Shown piece after piece: positions 15,937 to 23,545 of a stretch of DNA of 64,000 nt. Below the pieces are notes generated by a model. It saw only the letters and a program-made list of their open reading frames with translations. It made no database searches and had not been told where the DNA came from. Location of the stretch: contig NZ_FMUH01000002.1 of the NCBI RefSeq assembly GCF_900101025.1, forward strand, positions 124,001 to 188,000, written 5' to 3'. The stretch comes from Klenkia marina (GTDB taxonomy: Bacteria > Actinomycetota > Actinomycetes > Mycobacteriales > Geodermatophilaceae). Position 1 is the stretch's first letter; every line of letters begins with the position of its first letter. The position numbers and the translations under genes are program-made.

Positions 15937-18501
15937 TCAGCCCCGGCCGAGCCGGGCGCCGACGTCGGCGGGCAGGCCCGGCGGGACCGAGACGGGGCCG
16001 GCCTCGGGCGGGCGGGGCTTGTCCTGCGGGTGCAGCCGGACGGCGACCAGCGCGATGTCGTCGTCGTTGCGGCCGTCGACCAGCCGGGTGATCAGACCGT
16101 CGCACAGCTGCTCGAGGGTGCCGCCGGCGAGGTCGACGACGGCCTCGGACAGCCGGGCCATGTCGTCGTCGAGGGTGCTGGCGCGGCGCTCGACCAGGCC
16201 GTCGGTGAACAGCAGGATGGTCGACCCGCGGTCGAGGGTGATGACCTGCTCGGTGCGCGTGGTAGTGGGGTCGACGCCCAGCAGCAGGTTGCCGCGCCAC
16301 TCGGCCAGCACGGCCAGCGATCCGTCGGGGTGGACGATGACCGGCGGCAGGTGGCCGGCGTTCGACCAGAGCAGACGGGTCACCCCGCGGGCGTACTCCT
16401 CGGGGGTCTGCTCGAAGCGGGCCACGGCGGCGGTGGCCAGCGTGGGCACCTGCAGCACCTGCATGGCCGCGTCGAGCCCGCGCAGCACCTCGGCCGGCCC
16501 GGCGTCGCTGTAGGCGGCGATGCCGCGCAGCAGGCCACGCAGCTGCCCCATGGCCGCTGCCGCCTCGATGTCGTGGCCCACGACGTCGCCGATGACCAGC
16601 ATGGTCGAGCCGCTGGGCTGCAGGAACGCGTCGTACCAGTCGCCCCCGACCTTGGCCGACTCGGTCGCCGGGATGTAGCGCACCACGATCTCGGAGTGGT
16701 TGGGCGCCGGCGGGTCGGTGAGCAGGCTGCGCTGCAGGCCCTCGGCCACCTGCGACTGGCCCATCAGCAGTGCGGCGTTGTCCAGCGCCAGGCCCACCCG
16801 GTCGGCGACGTCGCGTGCGGTGGACTCGTCGTCGAGGTCCCGCGGTCGGCCGGGGTCGGAGAAGAGGGTGAGCGCGCCACGCACCCGGTCGCGCCCCCGG
16901 ATCGGCAGCACCAGGCAGGACCCGGTGCCGAGGGCGTCGTAGAGGTCCAGGGCCTCGCCCGCGGCCAGGGTCGCGCGCACCTCGGCGGCGCTGGCCCGCA
17001 CCTCCTCACCGGACGCCAGGGCCCGGGCGAGCGGTGACGTGAGCGACTGCGCGCCCAGGCGGACCCGGGCGTAGCGGTGCAGCAGCGAGCGCTGGGCGGG
17101 GTCGGTGTGCCAGGAGCCCACGTCGCGCGGGCGGCCGTCGTCCTGCAGGAGCGTCACGATGCAGCCGTCGGCCAGACCGGGGACCACCAGGCCGGGCAGC
17201 TCGGCGACGGCGTCGGGCACGTCGGTGGCGTCGACCAGGGAGCGGGCGACGGTGGCCAGCATGGCCAGCCGCGCCGCCGAGGCCTCGGCCCGGCGCTGGG
17301 TCAGCGTGCGCTGGGTGGTGTCGGTGAAGAAGAGGGAGAGGCCGTCGGGGGAGGGCCAGCACAGCACCTCGTACCAGGCGTTCAGCGGGTCCGGGTAGAA
17401 CGCCTCGACGGTCTGCGGCACCCGGGTCTCGACCGCGGCGAGGTAGGCCCGGCCGAACTCGCCGTCCCGGGTGCCGGGGAAGACGTCGTGGATGCTGTTG
17501 CCCAGCAGCTCGTCGCGGCTGCGGCCCAGCAGCCGCTCGGCCGCCCCGTTGACCACGGTGAACCGCCAGTCGTGGTCGACGGACAGGTACCCGGTCGGCA
17601 TGGCCTCGAGCACACGGGCGGTGCGTGCCTCGCCGTCGTGCACGGCGGTGGTGTCGTAGGCGACGCCGATGAGGCGCTCGGCGCGGCCGGTCCCGTCGGC
17701 GAGGGCCTGGCCCCGGGCCTGCACCCAGCGGGTGCCGCCCCCGGGCAGGGTGATGCGGTACTCGGCCTCGTACAGCCCCGCGGTGGTGATGGCCTTGTCG
17801 ATCGCGTGGGCGACCCGCTCGGCGTCCTCGGGGACCACGGCCTCGTCGAAGGCGGCGATGGTGCCGCCGAAGGTCGCCCGGGTCAGGCCGAAGATCTCGA
17901 GGAGGCGGTCGTCCCAGGTCAGCTCGTCGGTGGCCAGGTGCCAGTCGAAGCTGCCGATGTGCCCGGCGTCCATCGCCAGGGACCAGCGGGCCCGGTCGGC
18001 GGCGTGCTGCACGAGCATGGTCTGGGTGCGGTCGTGCAGGCCGCGCAGCTGAAGCTCGGAGCTGCAGGCGTCGGCGAGGTCGGTCAGGACGGCGAGGTCG
18101 GTCGCCGTCCACTCGTGGGGCTCGGAGTCGATGGCGCACAGCGAACCGACGACGGCGCCCTCGTGGTCGCGCAGCGGCACCCCGGCGTAGGCGACGACAC
18201 CGAGGTCGCGGATGGCCAGGTTGTCCCGCACCAACGGGTGCTCGCGGGCGTCGGTGATGACCAGCGTCTGCTCGGACCGGACGACGTGCTGGCAGAACGA
18301 GTGGCTCAGCGGGGTGCGCCGCTCGGTCTGCCAGGGCTCGGGCAACCCGAGCGAGCCGGGGAAGACCTGCTCCTCCTCCGACACCAGCGTCACCAGGGCG
18401 ACCGGGACGCCCAGCTGGGCGCGGACCAGCCGCGAGAAGCGCTCGAAGGCCGGGTCGGACGCCGCCGGCAGCGGGGTCGACGACGGGAGTCCGGTGCTCA
18501 C
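15937..18501 (-). CDS. Multi-sensor GAF-PAS-PAS-GAF-SpoIIE protein phosphatase
   Basis: The 854-residue protein is soluble. The order is GAF (about 15-155, with LSHSFCQHVVRSEQTLVITDAREHP), PAS (165-290), PAS (295-405), GAF (415-580) and a C-terminal PP2C/SpoIIE serine phosphatase (600-830). The phosphatase has the metal-binding aspartates in KVGGDWYDAF, VIGDVVGHD, FTDGLVERR and DDDIALVAVRL. Such proteins dephosphorylate anti-anti-sigma factors in stress partner-switching. No HATPase or STAS gene is adjacent, so partners must be elsewhere. GTG starts are possible but ATG or GTG 18501 heads the frame. The tail after 835 is a Pro-rich disordered end. Confidence 0.87.
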   Translation of the reverse strand: MSTGLPSSTPLPAASDPAFERFSRLVRAQLGVPVALVTLVSEEEQVFPGSLGLPEPWQTERRTPLSHSFCQHVVRSEQTLVITDAREHPLVRDNLAIRDLGVVAYAGVPLRDHEGAVVGSLCAIDSEPHEWTATDLAVLTDLADACSSELQLRGLHDRTQTMLVQHAADRARWSLAMDAGHIGSFDWHLATDELTWDDRLLEIFGLTRATFGGTIAAFDEAVVPEDAERVAHAIDKAITTAGLYEAEYRITLPGGGTRWVQARGQALADGTGRAERLIGVAYDTTAVHDGEARTARVLEAMPTGYLSVDHDWRFTVVNGAAERLLGRSRDELLGNSIHDVFPGTRDGEFGRAYLAAVETRVPQTVEAFYPDPLNAWYEVLCWPSPDGLSLFFTDTTQRTLTQRRAEASAARLAMLATVARSLVDATDVPDAVAELPGLVVPGLADGCIVTLLQDDGRPRDVGSWHTDPAQRSLLHRYARVRLGAQSLTSPLARALASGEEVRASAAEVRATLAAGEALDLYDALGTGSCLVLPIRGRDRVRGALTLFSDPGRPRDLDDESTARDVADRVGLALDNAALLMGQSQVAEGLQRSLLTDPPAPNHSEIVVRYIPATESAKVGGDWYDAFLQPSGSTMLVIGDVVGHDIEAAAAMGQLRGLLRGIAAYSDAGPAEVLRGLDAAMQVLQVPTLATAAVARFEQTPEEYARGVTRLLWSNAGHLPPVIVHPDGSLAVLAEWRGNLLLGVDPTTTRTEQVITLDRGSTILLFTDGLVERRASTLDDDMARLSEAVVDLAGGTLEQLCDGLITRLVDGRNDDDIALVAVRLHPQDKPRPPEAGPVSVPPGLPADVGARLGRG

Positions 18502-18591
18502 CTCGACTCCGTCCGCTGCAGCGCACCGACGACGGGCTCGCGCCGGGGCGAGGTCAATCTACGTCGTCGCGCCCCCGGGGTCATGCCCACG

Positions 18592-18630
18592 ACGAGGGGG
18601 ACCGGCGACGTGCGTGCCGGTCCCCCTCGT
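18592..18630 (-). terminator. Strong hairpin terminator
   Basis: A perfect 15-bp stem, ACGAGGGGGACCGGC with GCCGGTCCCCCTCGT, encloses a 9-base loop 12 bases past the stop of the minus-strand gene at 18643. There is no clear T-run, as is common in high-GC actinobacteria. Confidence 0.75.
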
Positions 18631-18642
18631 GCCGGGCCCGGA

Positions 18643-19122
18643 TCAGGGCAGCTCGACCTTCTCGTTCTCGCCGACGTGGGTGCGCTCGCCGGTGGCCTTG
18701 GCCTTCACGAAGGAGATCGCGGTGGTCACCGCACCCGGGGTGTCCCAGTACTCGGCGCTGTCGCCGTCGACCTTGATGAGCACGACGGAGGCGTCCTCGG
18801 GGCCCTGGGGCAGCCACGCCTCGGCGCCGGAGTTCCACAGCTCCTTCTTCTTCGCCACGTCGGTGACGACGCTGCCACGACCGGCGATCGAGACCCAGCT
18901 ACCCCCCGAGCCGGTGGTGACGTTCACGTTCGGGTTGCTGGCGATGCTCTGCGCAGGCCCGCCCTGGGCCTCGGCGAAGAACCACAGGTCGCCGTCGAAC
19001 TCGACCTCCTGCAGCGACATCGGGCGGCTCTGCAGCGAGCCGTCGGCGCCGACGGTCGTCAGCATCGCGATCTTCTCGTCCGCCACCAGCTCGCGGACCT
19101 TCTCCACACCGTGCTCTGCCAC
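18643..19122 (-). CDS. Pyridoxamine 5'-phosphate oxidase-like (general stress protein 26) protein
   Basis: The 159-residue protein has the split-barrel flavin-binding fold with IAMLTTVGADGSLQSRPMSLQEVEFDGDLWFF and the GRGSVVTD and AEAWLPQGPEDASVVLIKVD strands of the general stress protein 26 group. It probably binds FMN or a deazaflavin, but the substrate is unknown. GTG 19122 follows GGAGGA with 8-base spacing. It is divergent from the MOSC gene. Confidence 0.85.
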   Translation of the reverse strand: MAEHGVEKVRELVADEKIAMLTTVGADGSLQSRPMSLQEVEFDGDLWFFAEAQGGPAQSIASNPNVNVTTGSGGSWVSIAGRGSVVTDVAKKKELWNSGAEAWLPQGPEDASVVLIKVDGDSAEYWDTPGAVTTAISFVKAKATGERTHVGENEKVELP

Positions 19123-19209
19123 CGGGTACTCCTCCTGGGACGTCGTGTCGGTCAGGGGCACCAGTGCCCGGGACCGGCGATCTTGAACCCTCCGCATGAG
19201 GATGGGCCG

Positions 19210-19704
19210 GTGCCCGAGGTCGAGGTCGTCGCGCTGCTGGCCTCGCCCGCGCACCGGTACGACGGCCGGCCGGGCGACGTCGTCCCCGAGCAGGCCGCCG
19301 ACCGGCGCGACGAGCTGGTGGTGCGCGCCGGGTACGGGATCGTCGGCGACCGGTACGCCGGCAAGCCCGCCCACCGCGACGCCGCGGTCACGGTGCTGGC
19401 CGTCGAGTCGCTGGAGGCGCTGGCCGCCGGGCTGGGGGTGCCGCCCTTCGACCCGCTGCTGGCCCGGCGCAACGTGGTGCTGCGCGGCGCCGACGTCGAG
19501 GCGCTGCGCGGGCGCACCTTCACCCTGGGCGGGGTCACCCTGCTCGGTGGCCGGGCGGCGAACCCGTGCCGGTGGATGGACGTCGTCCTCGCCCCCGGCG
19601 CGCACCGCGGGATGCGCGGACGGGGCGGTGTGCGCTGCCGGCCGCTGTCCGACGGCGTCCTGCGCCTCGGCCCGGCGGAGCTGGTGGTCGACCCCGCCGG
19701 GTGA
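19210..19704 (+). CDS. MOSC-domain protein
   Basis: The 164-residue protein has the MOSC fold of molybdenum-cofactor sulfurase C-terminal domains: VRAGYGIVGDRYAG near the start, then FDPLLARRNVVLRGADVEALRGRTFTLGGVTLLGGRAANPC with the candidate sulfur-carrying cysteine at the end (RAANPCRWMD). Stand-alone MOSC proteins are linked to sulfur transfer to molybdenum or detoxifying reduction. Its presence near coxDEF suits a role in molybdenum enzyme biology, though the link is by proximity only. It probably shares a transcript with the fused MoxR-VWA gene 30 bases downstream. Confidence 0.85.
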   Translation: MPEVEVVALLASPAHRYDGRPGDVVPEQAADRRDELVVRAGYGIVGDRYAGKPAHRDAAVTVLAVESLEALAAGLGVPPFDPLLARRNVVLRGADVEALRGRTFTLGGVTLLGGRAANPCRWMDVVLAPGAHRGMRGRGGVRCRPLSDGVLRLGPAELVVDPAG

Positions 19705-19734
19705 CCGGCACCACACGCCAGGCAGGATCCGGGG

Positions 19735-21564
19735 ATGGACGTCATCGGACTGCGCCGGGAACGCGAGGTGCTGACGGTCGCGCTGCGCACCGACCGGCAC
19801 GTCGTGCTGGAGGGCCCCCCGGGCACGGGCAAGTCGACCCTGCTGCGCTCGATCGCCGCCGACGTCGGCACCGAGGTGGTGTTCGTCGAGGGCAACGCCG
19901 AGCTGACCCCGGCCCGGCTGGTCGGCCAGTACGACCCGGCGGCCGTCATGACCGACGGGTACGTGCCGACCAGCTTCACCGACGGCCCGCTGCTCACGGC
20001 CATGCGCGGGTCGGGCCTGCTGTACCTCGAGGAGCTCAACCGCATCCCCGAGGAGACGCTGAACGTCCTCATCACGGTGCTCACCGAGGGCGAGATCGCC
20101 GTCCCCCGGCTGGGCCGGGTGCGCGCGGCGGCCGGGTTCCGCCTGATCGCCGCGATGAACCCGTTCGACGCGATCGGCACCGCCCGGGTCGGGCAGGCCA
20201 TCGCCGACCGCATGTGCCGGGTCGTGCTCGGCTACCAGGACGCCGACGCCGAGCGCGCGATCGTCACCCAGGTCACCGCCGCCGGGCCCGACCTGGTCGG
20301 TCTGGCCGTGGCGCTGGTCCGGGCCACGCGCGAGCACCGCGACCTGCGCATGGGCTCGTCGGTCCGCGGCGCGAACGACCTGGTGCTGCTGCTGGGCGGA
20401 CTGCTCGAGCTGCGCGGCCAGCAGTTGCCCGACGGCCGCGAGACCGTGCGCGACGCCGTGCACGCCGCGCTGTCGGGCCGGGTCAAGGTCGTCGACGGCG
20501 TCGACCGGACGCCGGAGAGCGTGCTCGACCAGATCCTGGACGACGTCTGGCCGGCCGACGCCCCACCCCCCGAGGCGCCCGACGAGCCGGAGCGCGACCC
20601 GGGAAAAGCTGAGGGCCCGCAGGCGCAGCAGCCTGCGGGCCCGGAGTCCGGACGTCCCTCCCGCCGCGACCGCAAGGACGCCCAGCAGTCGCGCTCGGCC
20701 CCCCGTCAGGAGCTGCAGCGGCAGCACCCCGGGTTCGCCGAGGTCAGCCCCGAGGTCGGTGAGCTCGACGAGGGCGCGCTGTCGGACCTGCTGGCCCGCG
20801 ACCCCGACGCCGCCGCCGCGCTGCTGGCCGACCTCGGCCGGGCCACCGACCGCGACCTGCGCGCCGCCGCGCACCGGGTGGCCCGCCGGGTGTTCGTGCA
20901 GGTCGCCCGGGTGGGCACCACGCGCTCGCGGGGCACCCGCCGCCTGGCCCCCAACCGCAGGGCCGACGGCGACCTCGACCTCGACCGCACCCTCGATCGC
21001 TGGACCGGTACCTGGCCCCCGGCCACCGAGGACCTCGTCACCCGCACCTGGACCGGGCACCGCCGGGCCGCCTGCCTGGTGGTCGACGCCTCGGGCTCGA
21101 TGCAGGGACTCGGCGTCGCCATCGCCGCGGTGGCCGCCGCCGCGGTGGTGCTGGCTGCCGACGAGCGGCTGTCCACCAGCGTGATCAGCTTCGCCGGCGG
21201 GGTCACCGAGCTGCAGCCGCTGGGCCGCCGGGTGCCGGCGGAGGAGATGGTGGGCCGGCTGGTGGGGCTGCGCGGGCACGGCATGACCGACCTGGCCGGG
21301 GCGCTGCGGGCCGCCCGCCTGCAGCTGGCCCCCGCGGTGGTCGACGAGCGGGTCGTCGTCCTGCTGTCGGACTGCCTGCACACCGCCGGCGCCCCGCCGG
21401 AGACCGCGCTGACCGGCATCGACCGGCTGCACGTGCTCTGCCCGCTGCCCACCGAGCAGGCCGAGCAGGCCGCCCGGGCGCTCGCCGCCCGCGGCGCCGG
21501 CCGGGCGGAGATGGTGCGCACCGTCACCGAGACCGGACCGGCCCTCACCCGCCTCTTGGGATGA
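19735..21564 (+). CDS. Fused MoxR AAA+ ATPase and VWA-domain protein
   Basis: The 609-residue protein joins two modules usually encoded separately. Residues 1-275 are a MoxR/magnesium-chelatase-type ATPase with [34 protein letters not shown] and AAMNPFDAIGTARV. A charged Pro/Gln/Arg linker (about 278-335) follows. The C-terminal part ends in a VWA domain with MIDAS motif LVVDASGSMQGLGVAI. The layout recalls BchD-like chelatase subunits. The ATPase is closely related to the stand-alone one at 37458. The linker contains a perfect hairpin at 20613-20642. Confidence 0.85.
   Translation: MDVIGLRREREVLTVALRTDRHVVLEGPPGTGKSTLLRSIAADVGTEVVFVEGNAELTPARLVGQYDPAAVMTDGYVPTSFTDGPLLTAMRGSGLLYLEELNRIPEETLNVLITVLTEGEIAVPRLGRVRAAAGFRLIAAMNPFDAIGTARVGQAIADRMCRVVLGYQDADAERAIVTQVTAAGPDLVGLAVALVRATREHRDLRMGSSVRGANDLVLLLGGLLELRGQQLPDGRETVRDAVHAALSGRVKVVDGVDRTPESVLDQILDDVWPADAPPPEAPDEPERDPGKAEGPQAQQPAGPESGRPSRRDRKDAQQSRSAPRQELQRQHPGFAEVSPEVGELDEGALSDLLARDPDAAAALLADLGRATDRDLRAAAHRVARRVFVQVARVGTTRSRGTRRLAPNRRADGDLDLDRTLDRWTGTWPPATEDLVTRTWTGHRRAACLVVDASGSMQGLGVAIAAVAAAAVVLAADERLSTSVISFAGGVTELQPLGRRVPAEEMVGRLVGLRGHGMTDLAGALRAARLQLAPAVVDERVVVLLSDCLHTAGAPPETALTGIDRLHVLCPLPTEQAEQAARALAARGAGRAEMVRTVTETGPALTRLLG
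20613..20642 (+). repeat. Perfect hairpin inside the MoxR-VWA linker
   Basis: Arms GGGCCCGCAGGC and GCCTGCGGGCCC pair perfectly over 12 bp around the loop GCAGCA. It looks like a terminator yet lies in frame within the coding sequence, exactly between the ATPase and VWA modules. It may be a former intergenic hairpin captured when two genes fused. Confidence 0.6.
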
Positions 21565-21594
21565 GGGACCGACCGACCGCCGGGACCGCAGGGG

Positions 21595-22140
21595 TCAGGA
21601 GCGGGAGGTGGCGGCCAGGCCGGGCAGCACCTCCGACGGGCGCTGCTGCTCCCCGGCGTAGCTGCTCACCGCGACCAGCGCGCCGGTCAGGGCGGGGATC
21701 ACCCACTGCAGCTTGTCCAGCTGCTCCTGGGCGGCGGCGGCGTCGGACCGCGTCTTCTTGCTGGGCTTGGTCCCGGAGCGGCCGGGTGCACCGGCCGCGG
21801 ACACCCGCTGGCCCAGGACACGGCTGTACCCCGTGACGCCGAGGGCGGCGACGGTCAGCAGCGTCTTGGCCGTGGACATCGTCCCGACGCCCTGCTGACC
21901 GGCGACCCGGTCGGAGTTGGCACGCAGCTGGCCCAGGCTGCCGATCAGGTGGGCACCGATCGCGACGGCGTTGACCGGCGTCCACCGGTCCCACCCGGTG
22001 TTGGCCACGTCGCCGGTGGCCTGGTCATCACCGGCTCGGGCCGCGGCGGGGTTGAGCGCGACGGCGTTGGCGAGCGTGCCGCCGAACCAGGCGGCGAGGC
22101 CGACGTCGTGCAGCGAGCGGGACAGCGTGTTGCGGGCCAT
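21595..22140 (-). CDS. Uncharacterised actinobacterial membrane protein
   Basis: The 181-residue protein begins MARNTLSRSLHDVGLAAWFGGTLANAVALN, a pattern I know from small actinobacterial membrane proteins without assigned function. It has about four hydrophobic stretches: 11-30, 55-75, 90-110 and 140-160. A Lys-rich cytoplasmic segment, GTKPSKKTRSDAAAAQEQ, precedes the last helix. It stands alone between the fused MoxR-VWA gene, with which it is convergent, and the lipoprotein gene. Confidence 0.65.
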   Translation of the reverse strand: MARNTLSRSLHDVGLAAWFGGTLANAVALNPAAARAGDDQATGDVANTGWDRWTPVNAVAIGAHLIGSLGQLRANSDRVAGQQGVGTMSTAKTLLTVAALGVTGYSRVLGQRVSAAGAPGRSGTKPSKKTRSDAAAAQEQLDKLQWVIPALTGALVAVSSYAGEQQRPSEVLPGLAATSRS

Positions 22141-22274
22141 GACGGGCTCCAAGGGGTGTCGAGGTCGCGGGAAGTACCGCTCGACCTCGCTACCCGGGCC
22201 AGCTGGGGGTTCACGCCCGGATCCGGCACAGGGGGGTACCGAACCGGGCGGGTCCCCGCGCCGGTGGATCGTGA

Positions 22275-22952
22275 TCACCCGTACGGGGTCTGCTCGATGT
22301 GCCCGAAGCCGCAGACCGGTCCGTATCTCCAGGCGACCGAGAGGCTGTCGGTCTCGTTCGGCGGGATGACCGTCAGCGCGGTGGGGGTGGGCTCGCAGTC
22401 GCCGCTGGTGGGCTCTGGCCCGGTGGCGACCGCACCCCAGTGCAGGGTGGCCGAGACCGACTGCCCGGGCTGCAGCGTGCTGCGCTTCCCGGTCGACCCG
22501 TCGTCGGCGGGCACCCGCACCTGCTCGCTGGGCACCGACGTGCCGCCGGCACCGACCAGGCCGAGACCGCCGTAGCCGTGGACGGTGCAGACCTCACCGC
22601 CGGTGTTGGTCAGCGTGAGGGTCGCGTAGCGGTTGCCGGCCGCGGCGTCGCCCATGGTCAGCGACCCGGTGAGCTCGCTGGTGCGGCAGCGGTCGGGGCC
22701 ACCGGCGGTGGTGGGCTCGGGGTCGGCCGACTCCGGCGCCGCGGTCGCTCCGCCGCCGGGGGCCGACGACGCCGTGGCGGCGGGGGCGGTCGTCGGGCTG
22801 GTCGCCGCCGACGACGTCGCGGTGGTGGGCGCCGTGGTCGAGGCGGAGGCGTCGTTGGTGCCGCCGCTGGAGGAGCAGGCACCGAGGGCGAGACCGCCGG
22901 CGAGCAGCACGGGCAGGGCCAGTCGATGCGTCCGGTTCGTCATGCCAATCAT
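22275..22952 (-). CDS. DUF4232-type lipoprotein
   Basis: The 225-residue protein has a signal peptide with lipobox LALGAC, then a low-complexity Ala/Thr/Ser/Pro spacer (about 35-90). The C-terminal domain resembles DUF4232, with CRTSELTGSLTMGDAAAGNRYATLTLTNTGGEVCTVHGYGGLGLV and a later CEPTPTALTVIPPNETDSLSVAWRYGPVCG. Four cysteines could form two disulfides. It should be anchored on the outer face of the membrane. ATG 22952 and ATG 22943 are both possible starts. Function is unknown. Confidence 0.78.
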   Translation of the reverse strand: MIGMTNRTHRLALPVLLAGGLALGACSSSGGTNDASASTTAPTTATSSAATSPTTAPAATASSAPGGGATAAPESADPEPTTAGGPDRCRTSELTGSLTMGDAAAGNRYATLTLTNTGGEVCTVHGYGGLGLVGAGGTSVPSEQVRVPADDGSTGKRSTLQPGQSVSATLHWGAVATGPEPTSGDCEPTPTALTVIPPNETDSLSVAWRYGPVCGFGHIEQTPYG

Positions 22953-23028
22953 GTTGCCCCGCGCAACCATCGTTCTCACCTGGGCAGACGTCACGGTCGG
23001 CGCACAGGTGTCACCGACCCCGGACGCG

Positions 23029-23066
23029 CGACGACCCCGGATGCCAGCACGCATCCGGGGTCGTCG
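23029..23066. terminator. Strong hairpin terminator
   Basis: CGACGACCCCGGATGC and GCATCCGGGGTCGTCG form a perfect 16-bp stem with loop CAGCAC, 13 bases past the stop of the minus-strand GlsB-type gene at 23080. Confidence 0.75.
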
Positions 23067-23079
23067 GGTCTGGGGTGGG

Positions 23080-23346
23080 TCAGCGGGTGACGCGGCTCCG
23101 GCCGCTGACGCCCTCGGCGACACCGATCAGCAGGACGGCGGCCACGATGGCCACGATCGCGCCGAGGATGTTCAGCTCGGTGAAGGAGCCGGTGCCCAGC
23201 AGCGTGGCCACGACGCCACCGATCAGCGAACCGACGACGCCGAGGCCGAGGGTGGCCAGGATCGAGAGGTTCTGCTTGCCGGGCTTGATCAGCCGCGCGA
23301 CGGCGCCGACGACCAGCCCGAACACGAGGAAGCCGATGATGCCCAT
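23080..23346 (-). CDS. GlsB/YeaQ/YmgE-family stress membrane protein
   Basis: The 88-residue protein consists of three hydrophobic helices with the family pattern IGFLVFGLVVGAVARLIKPG, then LATLGLGVVGSLIGGVVATLLG and a last helix from ILGAIVAIVAAVLLIGVAEG. These small Gly-rich proteins are common stress or envelope proteins, sometimes called transglycosylase-associated, with no proven reaction. A strong terminator follows. The start is ATG 23346. Confidence 0.88.
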   Translation of the reverse strand: MGIIGFLVFGLVVGAVARLIKPGKQNLSILATLGLGVVGSLIGGVVATLLGTGSFTELNILGAIVAIVAAVLLIGVAEGVSGRSRVTR

Positions 23347-23545
23347 GGTGTTCGCTCCTGACGTGGGGTGGCCGCCGATCCTGGGCGGCCACGGGTGACG
23401 CGCAGCTACCCCTGGTCGGTGCCGCTCAACCATGCCCGTGCCGAGGTCACCCGGTCGGGGCACCTCGCGGCCGTCCCGCTGCGTCCCTGACGGAATGGTG
23501 CCGACACCCCGTACGAGGTGCCACTCGGGCACGCAGGGAGGCGGC

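Noticed and set aside
19123-21432. Very long minus-strand frame leading into the stress protein gene
   Set aside because: It mirrors the MOSC and MoxR-VWA genes and encodes no recognisable domain; such open antisense frames are expected at 75% G+C.
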